From Microcoleus sp. FACHB-68 (GTDB taxonomy: Bacteria; Cyanobacteriota; Cyanobacteriia; Cyanobacteriales; Oscillatoriaceae), in NCBI RefSeq assembly GCF_014695715.1, contig NZ_JACJOT010000008.1, positions 992,001-1,056,000 of the forward strand: 64,000 nt of DNA. Direction: 5' to 3'. Under the pieces are notes generated by a model. It did no database searches, had not been told where the DNA came from, and was given only the letters and a program-made list of their open reading frames with translations. Positions 17,439 through 28,186 of this stretch are shown here, one piece after another. Position 1 is the stretch's first letter; every line of letters begins with the position of its first letter. A program made the translations under genes and the position numbers.

Positions 17439-20400
17439 ATGACTATTACACTACCTGGCTACCGACTAAATCAAACCCTTCATACAGGATTTAAAACAGT
17501 TATTTATAGCGGGACAAGAGAGATAGCGAACACATCAGTGATTGTTAAAACCCTTAAAGCTGAGTATCCCACCATAGACGAGATTACCCGCTTAAGACAT
17601 GAATATAAAATTTTGGAGAATCTGGAAATTGAAGGAGTCGTAAAATCTATCGCCTTAGAAAACTCTCAAAATGGTTTAGCGCTGATCTTAGAACATTTTG
17701 CCGGCCAGTCTCTCAAAGATTATTTAACAGATCAAAACCACCTGAAACTTAACGATTTTTTTATGGTGGCAATTCAATTAGTGCAAATTTTAGGAGACTT
17801 GCATAAAAATAAAATTATTCATAAAGATATCAAGCCCCACAATATCCTGATTAACCCCCAAACATTTCAGGTTAAAATCATCGACTTTAGCATCGCTTCT
17901 CGCTTAGAAAGAGAAAACCAAACCCTCAGCAATCCCAACTTGTTAGAAGGCACTCTCGCCTATATGTCGCCGGAGCAAACCGGCAGAATGAATCGGTCAA
18001 TAGACTATCGCACTGATTTTTACTCCTTGGGTGTCACCTTTTATGAAATGCTGACAGGTCAACTGCCTTTTTCTGCAACTGACCCTTTAGAATTTGTTCA
18101 CTGCCATATTGCGAAAATGCCGGTGCCGCCTCAGCAGCTAAATTCAGAAATTCCAGAGGCAATTTCCTCAATGGTGATGAAGTTATTAGCCAAAATGGCT
18201 GAAGATCGGTATCAAAGTGCAGAAGGGTTAAAATTTGACCTAGAAACTTGTTTGATGAAACTACAAACAACTGGCAGGATTTCTGGTTTTATTCCGGGCA
18301 GTGCAGATCGAGCCGGTTTATTGAATATTCCGCAAAAACTTTACGGGCGTGAAGCGGAAGTTTCGAGACTTTTGGAAACCTTTGATCGGGTAGCCGGGGG
18401 CGCAACCGAGCTAATGCTTGTTTCCGGTTATTCCGGGATTGGCAAAACCGTTTTAGTCAATGAAGTTCATAAACCCATTGTGCGGCAGCGGGGATATTTT
18501 ATTGCCGGCAAATTTGACCAATTCAAGCGAAATATCCCTTTTGCCTCTCTGATTCAAGCTTTCCAATCCTTAATTCTGCAATTACTCACTGAAAGCGAAG
18601 CAGAAATTCACCTTTGGAAAGAAAAACTCTTATTTGCTTTAGGGATTAACGGGCAAGTCATTATCGATGTCATCCCCGAAATCGAACTTATAACCGGCAA
18701 ACAACCTCCTGTCCCTGAATTAGGGGCAACTGAATCGCAAAACCGTTTCAGCCGCGTCTTTAAACAATTTATTGGCGTATTTACAACCCAAGAACATCCC
18801 CTCGTTGTCTTCTTAGACGACTTGCAGTGGGCCGATTCAGCATCCCTGAAATTAATTGAATTGCTGATGACGGATAGCGATAGCAAGTATTTATTGCTCA
18901 TTGGCGCGTATCGAGATAACGAAGTTTTTCCAACCCATCCTACAATTCAAACGATTGAGAAGATCCAAGCTGCCGGTGCAACCGTCAATAATATTGTGCT
19001 TGGCCCATTAGAACTTGTTCATGTCGGACAATTAATTTCCGATACTTTAAATGAGTCTGTTCAGTCAAAGCAGCTAGCCGAACTGCTTTTTAACAAAACA
19101 CAAGGAAATCCATTTTTCTTAACACAAATACTCAAAACGCTGGCTCAAGAAGACCTGTTAACTTATGACTTGTATTCGGGTGCTTGGCAGTGGAATCTTG
19201 AGCAAATTCAATCCATTGGTATCACCGATTATAACGTTGTTGATTTAATTGCTCGAAATATTCGGAAACTATCAGAAGATACACAGAAAGTCTTAAAACT
19301 GGCCTCATGTATTGGCAACACGTTTAACTTAGAAGTTTTGAGTGTTGTCCGACAAGAATCTTCCTTAGCCACAGCCGCACAATTGTGGCCGGCACTTCAG
19401 GCCGGTTTGATTTTACCGTTAAGCAATGACTACAAAATTCCCCTCGTATTTAGCCAGGAAGAATCAAGCGGAATTACTTTAACGGATGTCAAGGTAGACT
19501 ACAAATTTTTACATGATCGAGTGCAACAAGCGGCTTATTCTTTGATTCCCGATGAAGAGAAGAAAGCAACACACCTAAGAATTGGTCAATTACTCCTACA
19601 AAATACCACCCCAGAAGACCGCAAAGAAAATATTTTTGCTTTAGTTAATCAACTGAATTACGGGACGGATTTGCTTGTATCTGAGTCAGAAAAATATGAA
19701 TTGGCTGAGCTAAATTTGATTGCCGGTCAAAAAGCTAAAGCAGCAACCGCTCATGAGTCCGCTGTCAAATATTTGAATGTGGGGTTAGGACTTCTTGCCT
19801 CAGATAGCTGGCAGCATCAATATGATCTAACGTTCACCCTTTACTTGGAAACCGCAGAAGCCGAATACTTGATTGGTAATTTTGAGCAATTGAATCAGCT
19901 TTCTGAGGTTCTTCTCAAATCTGCAAAAACACTCCTCGAAAAAGTCAAAGTATACGAGCTAAAAATTCAGTTTGATATCGCTCAAAGTCAGTTGCAATCA
20001 GCGATAGATACCAGCGTTAGCGTTCTGGAAATGTTTGGGGTTCGCCTGGAGCAAGAACCGCCTCAAAATTTGATTATTGATCATTTAGCTGATCTGCCGG
20101 CAATGACAGATCTCGACAAACTCGCCTCCATGCGAATATTAAAGACGAGCGTGACAGCGGCTTATCTCGGAAATGCGGCGATGCTGCCACCGATTCTTTT
20201 TACAATGATCTCTTTGTCTATCCGATATGGAAATTCACCCGAATCCGCCTACGCTTATGTTTGGTATGGCTGTCTCTTGTCTGGGGCAATGGGAGAGATA
20301 GAGTCGGGCTATCAATTTGGTAAACTCGCTGTTCCTTTGTTGAAAAAACTTGACTGCAACACCCTAAAATCTAAGATTATTTGTATACTGTATGCCCTGA

Positions 20401-23400
20401 TTAATCACTGGAAAAATCATCTTAGTGAAAATCTAGAACCGTTGCTCGAAGGGACTCAAAGCGGTTTAGAAGTTGGAGATTTAGAATTTGCTTGCCATGA
20501 TGCTGCGAATTATTGCAATTTCGCATTTTTCAAAGGTGAACAACTGCAAAAAATGGAAGTTGAACATGAAAAATACCTTGCTTTAACCATCAAATGCAAG
20601 CAAGATTATGATATTAACTTTCTCAAAGTTTATGGTCAATTGATTAAAAATCTTCTCGGCAAAGCCCCGGATAAATTGCGTTTGGCCGGCAATGTTTTTA
20701 ATGAAGAAGAAATGCTTCCTATCATTAAAGAAGGTAACAATGGAACTTTGCGGCTGCTATATTATGTTGCTCAAACCATTCTCCTGTATTCATTTAAAGA
20801 TTACAAGGGAACAGTAGCCAGCGCAACTTTAGCAGCCCAAAATGCCCATTTCGGGGTGGGAACCATTCATAATATCTTTTACAACTTCTACCACTCTCTT
20901 GCTCTCCTCGCATTGTATCCAGCAGCCGAAGCAGACGACAAAGAAGAATACCTTACTCAGGTGGTAGCCAATCAAGAAAAAATGAAGACATGGGCATTTC
21001 ATGCGCCGTCAAATTTCCAGCATAAGTATGACTTGGTAGAAGCGGAAAAGGCGCGGATTTTGGGACGGCGGGAAGAAGCAATCGATTATTACGAACGGGC
21101 AATTCAAGCCGCCAAAGCGCAGAAATATATCCAAGAAGAAGCATTAGCCAATGAACTGGCAGCAGAGTTTCAGCTATCTCTAGGTAGAGAGAAGATTGCT
21201 AAAACCTACATGACCGATGCTTACTATGGCTATATCCGCTGGGGTGCGAAGGCTAAAGTCGAAGATTTGGAGGCCCGATACCCGCAATTAATTATGCGCT
21301 CAACCGGCACAGAAATGCCCCTTGATCATACGGCAACGATTACCTCTTTAACCACCACCGGCAGCCAAACCGAGTTGCTAGATTTAGCAACGTTGATGAA
21401 AGCGTCGCAAGCGATTGCCGGGGAAATTGTTTTATCTAGCTTGCTTGACAAGTTAATGAAAATCTTGATAGAAAATGCCGGCGCACAAACCGGCTCACTC
21501 ATCTTGCTGAAAAACGGACAACTTTTCCTAGGGGCAGAGGGGACTAAAGATGAGGTGCGAGTGCTGGAATCGGTGCCGGTTTCAACGAGCCAGCAGTTAC
21601 CGATGTCGGTGCTTAATTATGTTGCCAGAACTCAGAAAGAACTTGTATTAAACGATGCAAGAAGCGAGGAAATCTTTAACACCGACCCTTACATCACCCA
21701 ACATCAGCCAAAATCAGTTCTCTGCACGCCTATCCTCTATCAAGGTCAACTCACCGCCATCTTTTACTTGGAAAACAATTTAACTTCAGGTGCTTTTACC
21801 CCCAGGCGATTGGAAGTCTTGCGGATATTATCAGGACAAGCTGCAGTTGCATTGGAAAACGCCCAACTCTATCACACCCTAGAAGCCAAAGTAGAACAAC
21901 GAACCCAAGAGTTAAAAGAAAAAAATATCCACTTACAAAAAGCTGAAGAAATAGCTAAATCAGCGAGCCGCGCCAAGAGCGAATTCCTAGCAAATATGAG
22001 CCATGAACTACGAACTCCCCTCAATGGAATTTTGGGTTACGCTCAAATCCTTAAACGAGACAGGAATTTAAGCAACTCGCACAAAGATTCCGTCAATATT
22101 ATTTATCAATGCGGCGATCACCTGTTAAATGTGATTAACGACATTTTAGACCTTTCTAAAATCGAAGCGCGGAAAATGGAAATCCACGCTAATGAATTTC
22201 GGTTTCCTGAATTTTTAGAAGGAATTACCGAAATCTGCCATATTCGTGCCGAACAAAAAGGAATCTCGCTGAGTTACGAACCCCTCACTCAACTTCCCGC
22301 CGGCATCCGGGCTGATGAGAAACGATTGCGACAAGTTTTAATTAACTTACTGGGCAATGCTGTTAAGTTTACCGAAGCCGGTGGTGTTGTCTTCAAAGTT
22401 GGGGTGCCGGCAGGCGATGAATCTAGCAATTCCCCAATTGATAATCCCGAATCTCCAACTGTGAAAGTTCGCTTCCAAGTGGAAGACACCGGCGTTGGCA
22501 TGACTGCTGAACAATTAGCCGAGATATTTGTGCCCTTTCATCAGGTGGGTGAACACAATCGTAAGGCAGAAGGAACGGGATTAGGACTCGCCATTAGTCG
22601 GCAATTAGTGGAAATGATGGGCGGCGAAATTAAGGTGAAAAGTACCGCCGGAAAAGGCAGCACTTTCTTTTTCGAGCTAGATTTACTGACACTGCCAGAA
22701 TTGACGAATCGCTTTAAATTAGACGAGCGAACAATTATTGGTTTCAAAGGCACGAATCGAAGAATTCTGGTAGTGGATGACAAGCAGGAAAATCGCTCAA
22801 TTTTAGTTGGGTTGCTTCAGCCTCTAGGATTTGAAATTGCTGAAGCAGCAAATGGTCAAGAATGTTTGGAAAAAACAGCCCAATTTGAACCCAATTTAAT
22901 TTTGACAGACTTGGTGATGCCGGTGATGGACGGCTTTGAAGCAACCAGACGCATTCGCAAGTCTGCCGAATTTGCCGGGGTTGTGGTTATTGCCTCTTCA
23001 GCCAGCGTTTTTGATTTTGAACAACAGAAAAGTTGGGATGCCGGCTGCGATGACTTTCTCCCTAAGCCGGTGAGAACCGAGGAACTTTTAGAAAAACTAC
23101 GAATTCACTTGAAGCTGGAATGGGTTTACGAAGAAACCCCCAATGGCAAACCTAAAAAACCCGAAAAACCTCAAGATTTAGGATTTAAAAATAACGACTC
23201 AATTGTCGCTCCGCCGGCAGAAGAAATCGCGGTTTTCTGGGACTTGGCGATGATGGGTGACCTCAAGGGCATTCAGGAGGAAGCAACCCAACTTGAAGAG
23301 TTGGATACTCAATACATCCCGTTTGCCACAGAACTGAAGCAATTCGCGAAAGGCTTCCAAGTTAAACAAATTCGTGAATTTTTAAATAAATACAGAGGGA

Positions 23401-23411
23401 TCGATAAATGA
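17439..23411 (+). CDS. Giant hybrid sensor: Ser/Thr kinase, AAA ATPase, TPR-like, GAF, histidine kinase, receiver (copy 2)
   Basis: A 1990-residue paralogue of copy 1 with the same domain order. Kinase HKDIKPHN and DFS near 125-147; Walker A GYSGIGKT and Walker B VVFLDDLQWAD; GAF; H-box SHELRTPLNG; N-box NLLGNAVKF; G-box GTGLGLAIS; receiver Asp in ILTDLVMPVMDG; Lys in LPKPVR. An open frame extends to ATG 17355, but the ATG at 17439 (MTITLPGYRLNQT) aligns with the start of copy 1 (MSITLAGYILNKT) and the 28 extra residues fall in a stretch that looks like the leader of copy 1, so 17439 is preferred. The kinase, ATPase, histidine kinase and receiver parts are very similar to copy 1, but the TPR-like middle (about 840-1250) differs strongly. 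Its stop overlaps the next gene as ATGA, indicating translational coupling to the receiver-kinase that follows. Confidence 0.93.
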   Translation: MTITLPGYRLNQTLHTGFKTVIYSGTREIANTSVIVKTLKAEYPTIDEITRLRHEYKILENLEIEGVVKSIALENSQNGLALILEHFAGQSLKDYLTDQNHLKLNDFFMVAIQLVQILGDLHKNKIIHKDIKPHNILINPQTFQVKIIDFSIASRLERENQTLSNPNLLEGTLAYMSPEQTGRMNRSIDYRTDFYSLGVTFYEMLTGQLPFSATDPLEFVHCHIAKMPVPPQQLNSEIPEAISSMVMKLLAKMAEDRYQSAEGLKFDLETCLMKLQTTGRISGFIPGSADRAGLLNIPQKLYGREAEVSRLLETFDRVAGGATELMLVSGYSGIGKTVLVNEVHKPIVRQRGYFIAGKFDQFKRNIPFASLIQAFQSLILQLLTESEAEIHLWKEKLLFALGINGQVIIDVIPEIELITGKQPPVPELGATESQNRFSRVFKQFIGVFTTQEHPLVVFLDDLQWADSASLKLIELLMTDSDSKYLLLIGAYRDNEVFPTHPTIQTIEKIQAAGATVNNIVLGPLELVHVGQLISDTLNESVQSKQLAELLFNKTQGNPFFLTQILKTLAQEDLLTYDLYSGAWQWNLEQIQSIGITDYNVVDLIARNIRKLSEDTQKVLKLASCIGNTFNLEVLSVVRQESSLATAAQLWPALQAGLILPLSNDYKIPLVFSQEESSGITLTDVKVDYKFLHDRVQQAAYSLIPDEEKKATHLRIGQLLLQNTTPEDRKENIFALVNQLNYGTDLLVSESEKYELAELNLIAGQKAKAATAHESAVKYLNVGLGLLASDSWQHQYDLTFTLYLETAEAEYLIGNFEQLNQLSEVLLKSAKTLLEKVKVYELKIQFDIAQSQLQSAIDTSVSVLEMFGVRLEQEPPQNLIIDHLADLPAMTDLDKLASMRILKTSVTAAYLGNAAMLPPILFTMISLSIRYGNSPESAYAYVWYGCLLSGAMGEIESGYQFGKLAVPLLKKLDCNTLKSKIICILYALINHWKNHLSENLEPLLEGTQSGLEVGDLEFACHDAANYCNFAFFKGEQLQKMEVEHEKYLALTIKCKQDYDINFLKVYGQLIKNLLGKAPDKLRLAGNVFNEEEMLPIIKEGNNGTLRLLYYVAQTILLYSFKDYKGTVASATLAAQNAHFGVGTIHNIFYNFYHSLALLALYPAAEADDKEEYLTQVVANQEKMKTWAFHAPSNFQHKYDLVEAEKARILGRREEAIDYYERAIQAAKAQKYIQEEALANELAAEFQLSLGREKIAKTYMTDAYYGYIRWGAKAKVEDLEARYPQLIMRSTGTEMPLDHTATITSLTTTGSQTELLDLATLMKASQAIAGEIVLSSLLDKLMKILIENAGAQTGSLILLKNGQLFLGAEGTKDEVRVLESVPVSTSQQLPMSVLNYVARTQKELVLNDARSEEIFNTDPYITQHQPKSVLCTPILYQGQLTAIFYLENNLTSGAFTPRRLEVLRILSGQAAVALENAQLYHTLEAKVEQRTQELKEKNIHLQKAEEIAKSASRAKSEFLANMSHELRTPLNGILGYAQILKRDRNLSNSHKDSVNIIYQCGDHLLNVINDILDLSKIEARKMEIHANEFRFPEFLEGITEICHIRAEQKGISLSYEPLTQLPAGIRADEKRLRQVLINLLGNAVKFTEAGGVVFKVGVPAGDESSNSPIDNPESPTVKVRFQVEDTGVGMTAEQLAEIFVPFHQVGEHNRKAEGTGLGLAISRQLVEMMGGEIKVKSTAGKGSTFFFELDLLTLPELTNRFKLDERTIIGFKGTNRRILVVDDKQENRSILVGLLQPLGFEIAEAANGQECLEKTAQFEPNLILTDLVMPVMDGFEATRRIRKSAEFAGVVVIASSASVFDFEQQKSWDAGCDDFLPKPVRTEELLEKLRIHLKLEWVYEETPNGKPKKPEKPQDLGFKNNDSIVAPPAEEIAVFWDLAMMGDLKGIQEEATQLEELDTQYIPFATELKQFAKGFQVKQIREFLNKYRGIDK

Positions 23412-24952
23412 ATGTTAAAAACACTGAGAAAGGCATTATTTTAATCGTCGATGACACTCCCACTAACTTAGGAGTTTTGTTTGAGTTCTTAAGTGATTCC
23501 GGCTTCAAAGTCTTTGTAGCACAGGATGGTGAAGATGCACTTGAGCAGGTGGAATATGCACCCCCCGATCTGATTTTGCTGGATGTGTTGATGCCAGGAA
23601 TTGATGGGTTTGAAACGTGCCGCCGGCTGAAAGCGAATGAATCATTCAAAGATATTCCCGTAATTTTTATGACGGCGCTTTCTGACTCTGTCGATAAAGT
23701 GAGAGGCTTAACTATTGGGGCAGTTGATTACATCACTAAGCCACTTCAGCATGAAGAAGTTTTAGCTCGTGTCAACATCCACATGAGTCTTCACAACTTA
23801 ACTAAAAAACTCCAAGAACAAAATTTGCGATTGCAGCATGAGATAAAAGAGCGAACCGTCGCACAAATGGCTCTCTTAGAACTGACAGCAGATTTAGAAA
23901 ACCGGGTTGAGGAAAGAACTGCTGAACTTTCTCAATCTAATCAGCGTCTGAGGCAATCCAACGATATGCTGAAACAGGAAATCGAAGAGCGCCTGAGCGC
24001 GGAGATGGCATTGCAGCAATCAGAAGCACAACTGCGAACTCAAACTAAATGGTTAGAACAAGCATTTGCAGAATTGAAACAAACTCAAAGCAAATTGATT
24101 CAAGGTGAAAAAATGTCTTCTTTGGGTCAGTTGGTTGCCGGGGTGGCTCATGAAATTAACAATCCCGTTAACTTTATTTATGGAAATCTTTCTTACGCTC
24201 ATAGCTACACTCAAAACTTAATAAGAATATTGAATCTTTACAAATCAAAGTTTCCGAATCCAGGCCCAGAAATTGAAGAAGAAATTGAAACAAGCGATCT
24301 AGAATTTTTAGTAGAAGATTTGCCTAAACTGCTGGGTTCTATGAAAGTCGGGGCAGATCGCATCCGCGAAATTATCCAATCGCTGCGGATCTTTTCGCGG
24401 CTCGATGAAGCGCAGATGAAGTCAGTCAATATTCATGAGGGCATTGATAGTACGCTGCTGATTCTGCAAAACCGGCTCAAAGCTAGAGCAGACCGGCCCG
24501 CGATTGAAGTGATCAAAGAATATGGCGATTTGCCTCAAGTCGAGTGCTATGCCGGCTCTCTGAATCAGGTATTTATGAACCTCTTAGCCAATGCAATTGA
24601 TGCCTTAGAAGATTACAACCGGCAGCGATCAAGCGCTGACATCAAAGCTTTTCCCAATAAGATTTGGATTCGCACTGAAGCGAGTGACAATGACAAAGTG
24701 ATGATCCGAATTACAGACAATGGCCCTGGCATCAGTGAGGATGTTAAAACTCACCTATTTGAGCCATTTTTTACGACGAAACCGATTGGTAAAGGCACCG
24801 GCATTGGTTTATCAATTAGCCAGCAAATTGTCGAGGAAAAACACAACGGTCTTTTGACGTGCATTTCAAATTCTGATAGAGGAGCAGAGTTTATTATTGA
24901 ACTTCCCATTCGGCAACAATATCAACAACAAAGCCGCCTTCAATCTGCCTAA
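23408..24952 (+). CDS. Receiver-histidine kinase hybrid
   Basis: A 514-residue protein. An N-terminal receiver (about 10-125) has IVDDTPTN, acceptor Asp in ILLDVLMPGIDG near residue 58 and ITKPLQ with the conserved Lys. A long coiled coil (about 130-235) leads to a histidine kinase core with H-box GVAHEINNPVNF near 247, N-box NLLANAIDAL and G-boxes DNGPGI and GTGIGLSIS. There are no membrane segments. The gene starts within the stop of giant kinase 2 (ATGA), so the two are very probably co-translated; a phosphorelay from the giant kinase to this receiver is inferred. Receiver-first histidine kinases of this layout are frequent in cyanobacteria and usually work in cytoplasmic relays. Confidence 0.93.
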   Translation: MNVKNTEKGIILIVDDTPTNLGVLFEFLSDSGFKVFVAQDGEDALEQVEYAPPDLILLDVLMPGIDGFETCRRLKANESFKDIPVIFMTALSDSVDKVRGLTIGAVDYITKPLQHEEVLARVNIHMSLHNLTKKLQEQNLRLQHEIKERTVAQMALLELTADLENRVEERTAELSQSNQRLRQSNDMLKQEIEERLSAEMALQQSEAQLRTQTKWLEQAFAELKQTQSKLIQGEKMSSLGQLVAGVAHEINNPVNFIYGNLSYAHSYTQNLIRILNLYKSKFPNPGPEIEEEIETSDLEFLVEDLPKLLGSMKVGADRIREIIQSLRIFSRLDEAQMKSVNIHEGIDSTLLILQNRLKARADRPAIEVIKEYGDLPQVECYAGSLNQVFMNLLANAIDALEDYNRQRSSADIKAFPNKIWIRTEASDNDKVMIRITDNGPGISEDVKTHLFEPFFTTKPIGKGTGIGLSISQQIVEEKHNGLLTCISNSDRGAEFIIELPIRQQYQQQSRLQSA

Positions 24953-25067
24953 AGTCATGGCAAAGTTATAAAGCGCAGGACATACGGAAATCTGGTCGGG
25001 AATTCCTCCCTCCTGTTGGCGGCGGTTTTTCTATGATGGTGTTAGACATTGAGCGAACCTGCCTGTC

Positions 25068-26972
25068 ATGCCATCCACCAAAACGCTGCCGCTTGTTAAA
25101 GATCCAGACCGCTTGGAAAGCCGGCTCAAGGAGATTCCGGGGGAACCAGGGGTCTATTTAATGCGAGATTCGAGTGATCGCATCCTCTACATCGGTAAAT
25201 CCAAGAAATTGCGCTCTCGCGTCCGTTCCTATTTTCGTGACCGGCAGAACCTCAGCGAACGCATCGCTATGATGGTGCAGCAGGTGGCGGAAATTGAATT
25301 TATTGTCACAGATACAGAAGCTGAAGCTTTAGCACTAGAAGCAAATCTTGTCAAGCAACATTTGCCTTATTTTAATGTGTTGCTCAAAGATGACAAGAAA
25401 TACCCTTATTTGTGCATTACTTGGTCAGAAGATTACCCCCGCATTTTCATCACCCGCAAGCGCAGAGCCAGTCAAGCAAAAGACCGTTACTATGGGCCTT
25501 ATGTGGATGTGCGCCTGTTGCGGAACACCCTGCATATCGTTAAGCGAATTTTCCCGCTGCGGCAGCGACCTCAACCGCTGTTTAAAGACCGGCCTTGTTT
25601 AAACTACGATTTGGGACGCTGTCCGGGTGTCTGTCAGATGCTCATTTCCCCAGAAGACTATCGCAAAATCGTGCAGAAAGTCGCGATGGTGTTCCAAGGA
25701 AGAACGCAAGAACTTGCAGACATTTTGAAAGCGCAGATGGAACAAGCCGCAGAACAGCTTAACTTTGAGCAGGCGGCGCGAATTCGCGATCAGATTGGGG
25801 GTTTAAGAGCGCTCAATGCCGATCAAAAGGTTTCTTTGCCGGATGATACCGTGTCGCGGGATGCGATTGCTCTAGCCTCTGACGCGCAACACGCCTGCGT
25901 TCAGCTATTCCAAATTCGTGCCGGCCAGTTAGTAGGACGCTTGGGATTTGTCGCCGAAGTTCCCACTCCCCCAGTTCCCCTCTCTGCTTCTCCTCAAATC
26001 GAATCGGGAGCGATTTTACAGCGAGTGTTAGAGGAACATTATCAAACTGTAGAGCCGGTGGAAATTCCATCTGAGATTTTGGTGCAGCATGAGTTGCCAG
26101 AAGCGGAAATGCTAGCCGATTGGTTAAGCGAACGCAAGGGTCGAAAAGTCACCATTCTTGCCCCGCAGCGGCAACTGAAGGCAGAATTGATTGAGATGGT
26201 GGAGCGGAACGCTCAGCATGAATTGGCGAGGATGCAAAAGCTGGGTGATCGCAATTCCCAAGCCATGCAAGATTTAGCTGACATTGTCGATTTGGCAGAT
26301 TTGCCGCACCGCATTGAAGGTTACGATATTTCTCACATCCAAGGCTCAAATGCGGTGGCGTCGCAGGTGGTGTTTATTGATGGGTTGCCGGCAAAACAGC
26401 ATTATCGGCACTACAAAATCAAGAATCCTGACGTTAAGGCCGGTCATTCCGATGACTTTGCCAGCCTTGCTGAGGTAATCGGGCGTCGCTTTCGCAAGTA
26501 TGCTGAAGATCCGCAATTGCAACGGGCCGGTAATCCCGACTGGCCAGATTTGGTAATGATTGACGGCGGCAAAGGTCAACTATCGTCAGTGGTTGCGGTA
26601 TTGCAGGAGATGAATTTGCTGGAAGAGTTACGAGTGGTGAGTTTAGCCAAGCAGCGAGAGGAAATTTTCTTACCCGGTGAGTCGCAGCCACTGCAAACAG
26701 AGGCAGAACAGCCAGGGGTGCAGTTGTTGCGCCGGCTGCGGGATGAAGCGCACCGCTTTGCCGTCACTTTCCACCGGCAGCAGAGAAGCGATACATTAAA
26801 GCGATCTCGCTTAGATGAAATTGCCGGTTTAGGATTTGAGCGGCAAAAGCAACTGCTGGCGCATTTTCGCTCAATTGACTACATTCGTGCAGCCACTCCC
26901 GCACAGTTAGCTGAAGCACCTGGAATTGGGCCGCGTTTAGCTCAGCAAATTTACGATTATTTCCATCCGTGA
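25068..26972 (+). CDS. uvrC: Excinuclease ABC subunit C
   Basis: A 634-residue UvrC, the nuclease of nucleotide excision repair that makes both incisions around a lesion marked by UvrA and UvrB. The N-terminal GIY-YIG domain reads GVYLMRD and [13 protein letters not shown] (about 25-65). A Cys cluster follows in [13 protein letters not shown] (about 178-190), then a UVR motif ([14 protein letters not shown], about 225-240) that contacts UvrB. The C-terminal endonuclease has [10 protein letters not shown] and MIDGGKGQ with its acidic residues (about 420-500), and the tandem helix-hairpin-helix ends at the C-terminus ([32 protein letters not shown]). Length is normal. There is no strong Shine-Dalgarno. 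uvrA lies 17 kb away on the other strand and is not co-transcribed. Confidence 0.97.
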   Translation: MPSTKTLPLVKDPDRLESRLKEIPGEPGVYLMRDSSDRILYIGKSKKLRSRVRSYFRDRQNLSERIAMMVQQVAEIEFIVTDTEAEALALEANLVKQHLPYFNVLLKDDKKYPYLCITWSEDYPRIFITRKRRASQAKDRYYGPYVDVRLLRNTLHIVKRIFPLRQRPQPLFKDRPCLNYDLGRCPGVCQMLISPEDYRKIVQKVAMVFQGRTQELADILKAQMEQAAEQLNFEQAARIRDQIGGLRALNADQKVSLPDDTVSRDAIALASDAQHACVQLFQIRAGQLVGRLGFVAEVPTPPVPLSASPQIESGAILQRVLEEHYQTVEPVEIPSEILVQHELPEAEMLADWLSERKGRKVTILAPQRQLKAELIEMVERNAQHELARMQKLGDRNSQAMQDLADIVDLADLPHRIEGYDISHIQGSNAVASQVVFIDGLPAKQHYRHYKIKNPDVKAGHSDDFASLAEVIGRRFRKYAEDPQLQRAGNPDWPDLVMIDGGKGQLSSVVAVLQEMNLLEELRVVSLAKQREEIFLPGESQPLQTEAEQPGVQLLRRLRDEAHRFAVTFHRQQRSDTLKRSRLDEIAGLGFERQKQLLAHFRSIDYIRAATPAQLAEAPGIGPRLAQQIYDYFHP

Positions 26973-27247
26973 AACGCCAACCAAACGTTATTTAACCGAT
27001 GAATAATTCCTCGCCAGTCTTTTCCTGCAGCGCGGACTTATTTTCAATTGTTATCGGTTTAGGAAGTTTTTCACTCATCTAGGCAAGTTATCCAGTTTTG
27101 CAGCGAATGCTGTCTTTCTTTACTTTGCACTTCAACCCTCCTCGGATACGGCTGGAAGCGAAAAAGCAGTAATTTTTTACTTCATAGCCACGTTCGCATT
27201 AATATTCTAAACAGTGCAATTTTGGTGTGTGGAGTCGTTAAAAACCA

Positions 27248-28129
27248 GTGTTAGATTTTTTTGATGTTACGACAAGTGAGCCGGTAAGCAATAGCCAAAG
27301 CTCTCCGCCTCGGTTTGATGGTTGGTCATTAGATGAGCGAGATCCTGAAGTGATTAAGTTTTTCCTGCCGCTGTGGGGATGGCTTTACGATCACTATTTT
27401 CAGGTGAAAACTGATGGCTGGCATCATATCCCGGCAGAGGGGAAGATGCTGGTTGTGGGTTCTCACAATGGCGGCATCATTGTGCCCGATATGTTTATGT
27501 TTATGTATGACTGGTTTCGCAGATTTGGTACAGAACGTTTAGCTTACGGACTGATGCATCCAACCGTTTGGAAAGTTTCGCCAGAAATTGCCCGATTAGC
27601 CGTGAATTGCGGAGCAGTTCTCGCACATCCTAAAATGGCAATTGATGCTCTCCGGCGAGATGCAGCCGTTGTTGTTTATCCAGGCGGTGCTCAAGATACT
27701 TTTCGCCCTTACTCTTTGCGCCATAAAATTCATTTTGCGGGACGCAAGGGCTTTATTAAACTTGCATTGCGAGAAGAAGCGCCAATCGTACCGATTATCT
27801 CCACCGGCGCTCACGATTCTTTAATTATTTTGGCAGATTTTTATCAGCAAATCCGGCAACTTCATGAATGGGGAATGCCTTGGTTACTAGGCATCGATCC
27901 AGTGGTTTTTCCGATCTATTTAGGATTGCCTTGGGGGTTGGGAATTGGCCCTTTGCCACACATTCCGTTACCGTTGCCCATTCACACTCGCGTCTGTGCA
28001 CCCATTGTATTTGAGCGCTACGGGCGTCAGGCTGCCGGCAACCGTGATTATGTAGATGAGTGTTATGAAAAAGTCCGCAGCAAAATGCAGTTAGAACTCG
28101 ACTGTTTGGTTCAAGAATCTAATCACTGA
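27248..28129 (+). CDS. Lysophospholipid/DGAT-like acyltransferase
   Basis: A 293-residue membrane-associated acyltransferase of the LPLAT superfamily, with GTG start at 27248. Family blocks: GSHNGGIIVPD near residue 76 (the His-containing block I, here resembling the DGAT-like branch), VWKVSPEIARLAVNCGAV (block II region), VVYPGGAQDTFRP near residue 140 (block III, like the PGGAxE of DGAT2) and APIVPIIS (block IV). Such enzymes transfer acyl groups to glycerolipids; cyanobacterial relatives of this type have been linked to triacylglycerol or acyl-plastoquinol formation, but the substrate here is not determined. The Pro/Leu-rich stretch near residues 215-245 is likely a membrane contact. It converges on the sucrose-phosphate phosphatase gene across a palindromic intergenic element. 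Confidence 0.82.
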   Translation: MLDFFDVTTSEPVSNSQSSPPRFDGWSLDERDPEVIKFFLPLWGWLYDHYFQVKTDGWHHIPAEGKMLVVGSHNGGIIVPDMFMFMYDWFRRFGTERLAYGLMHPTVWKVSPEIARLAVNCGAVLAHPKMAIDALRRDAAVVVYPGGAQDTFRPYSLRHKIHFAGRKGFIKLALREEAPIVPIISTGAHDSLIILADFYQQIRQLHEWGMPWLLGIDPVVFPIYLGLPWGLGIGPLPHIPLPLPIHTRVCAPIVFERYGRQAAGNRDYVDECYEKVRSKMQLELDCLVQESNH

Positions 28130-28186
28130 GCTACAAAATTAGCGGAGTCATAACTTGCACAATAATCTTAAAAAATTAAGGCTGTA

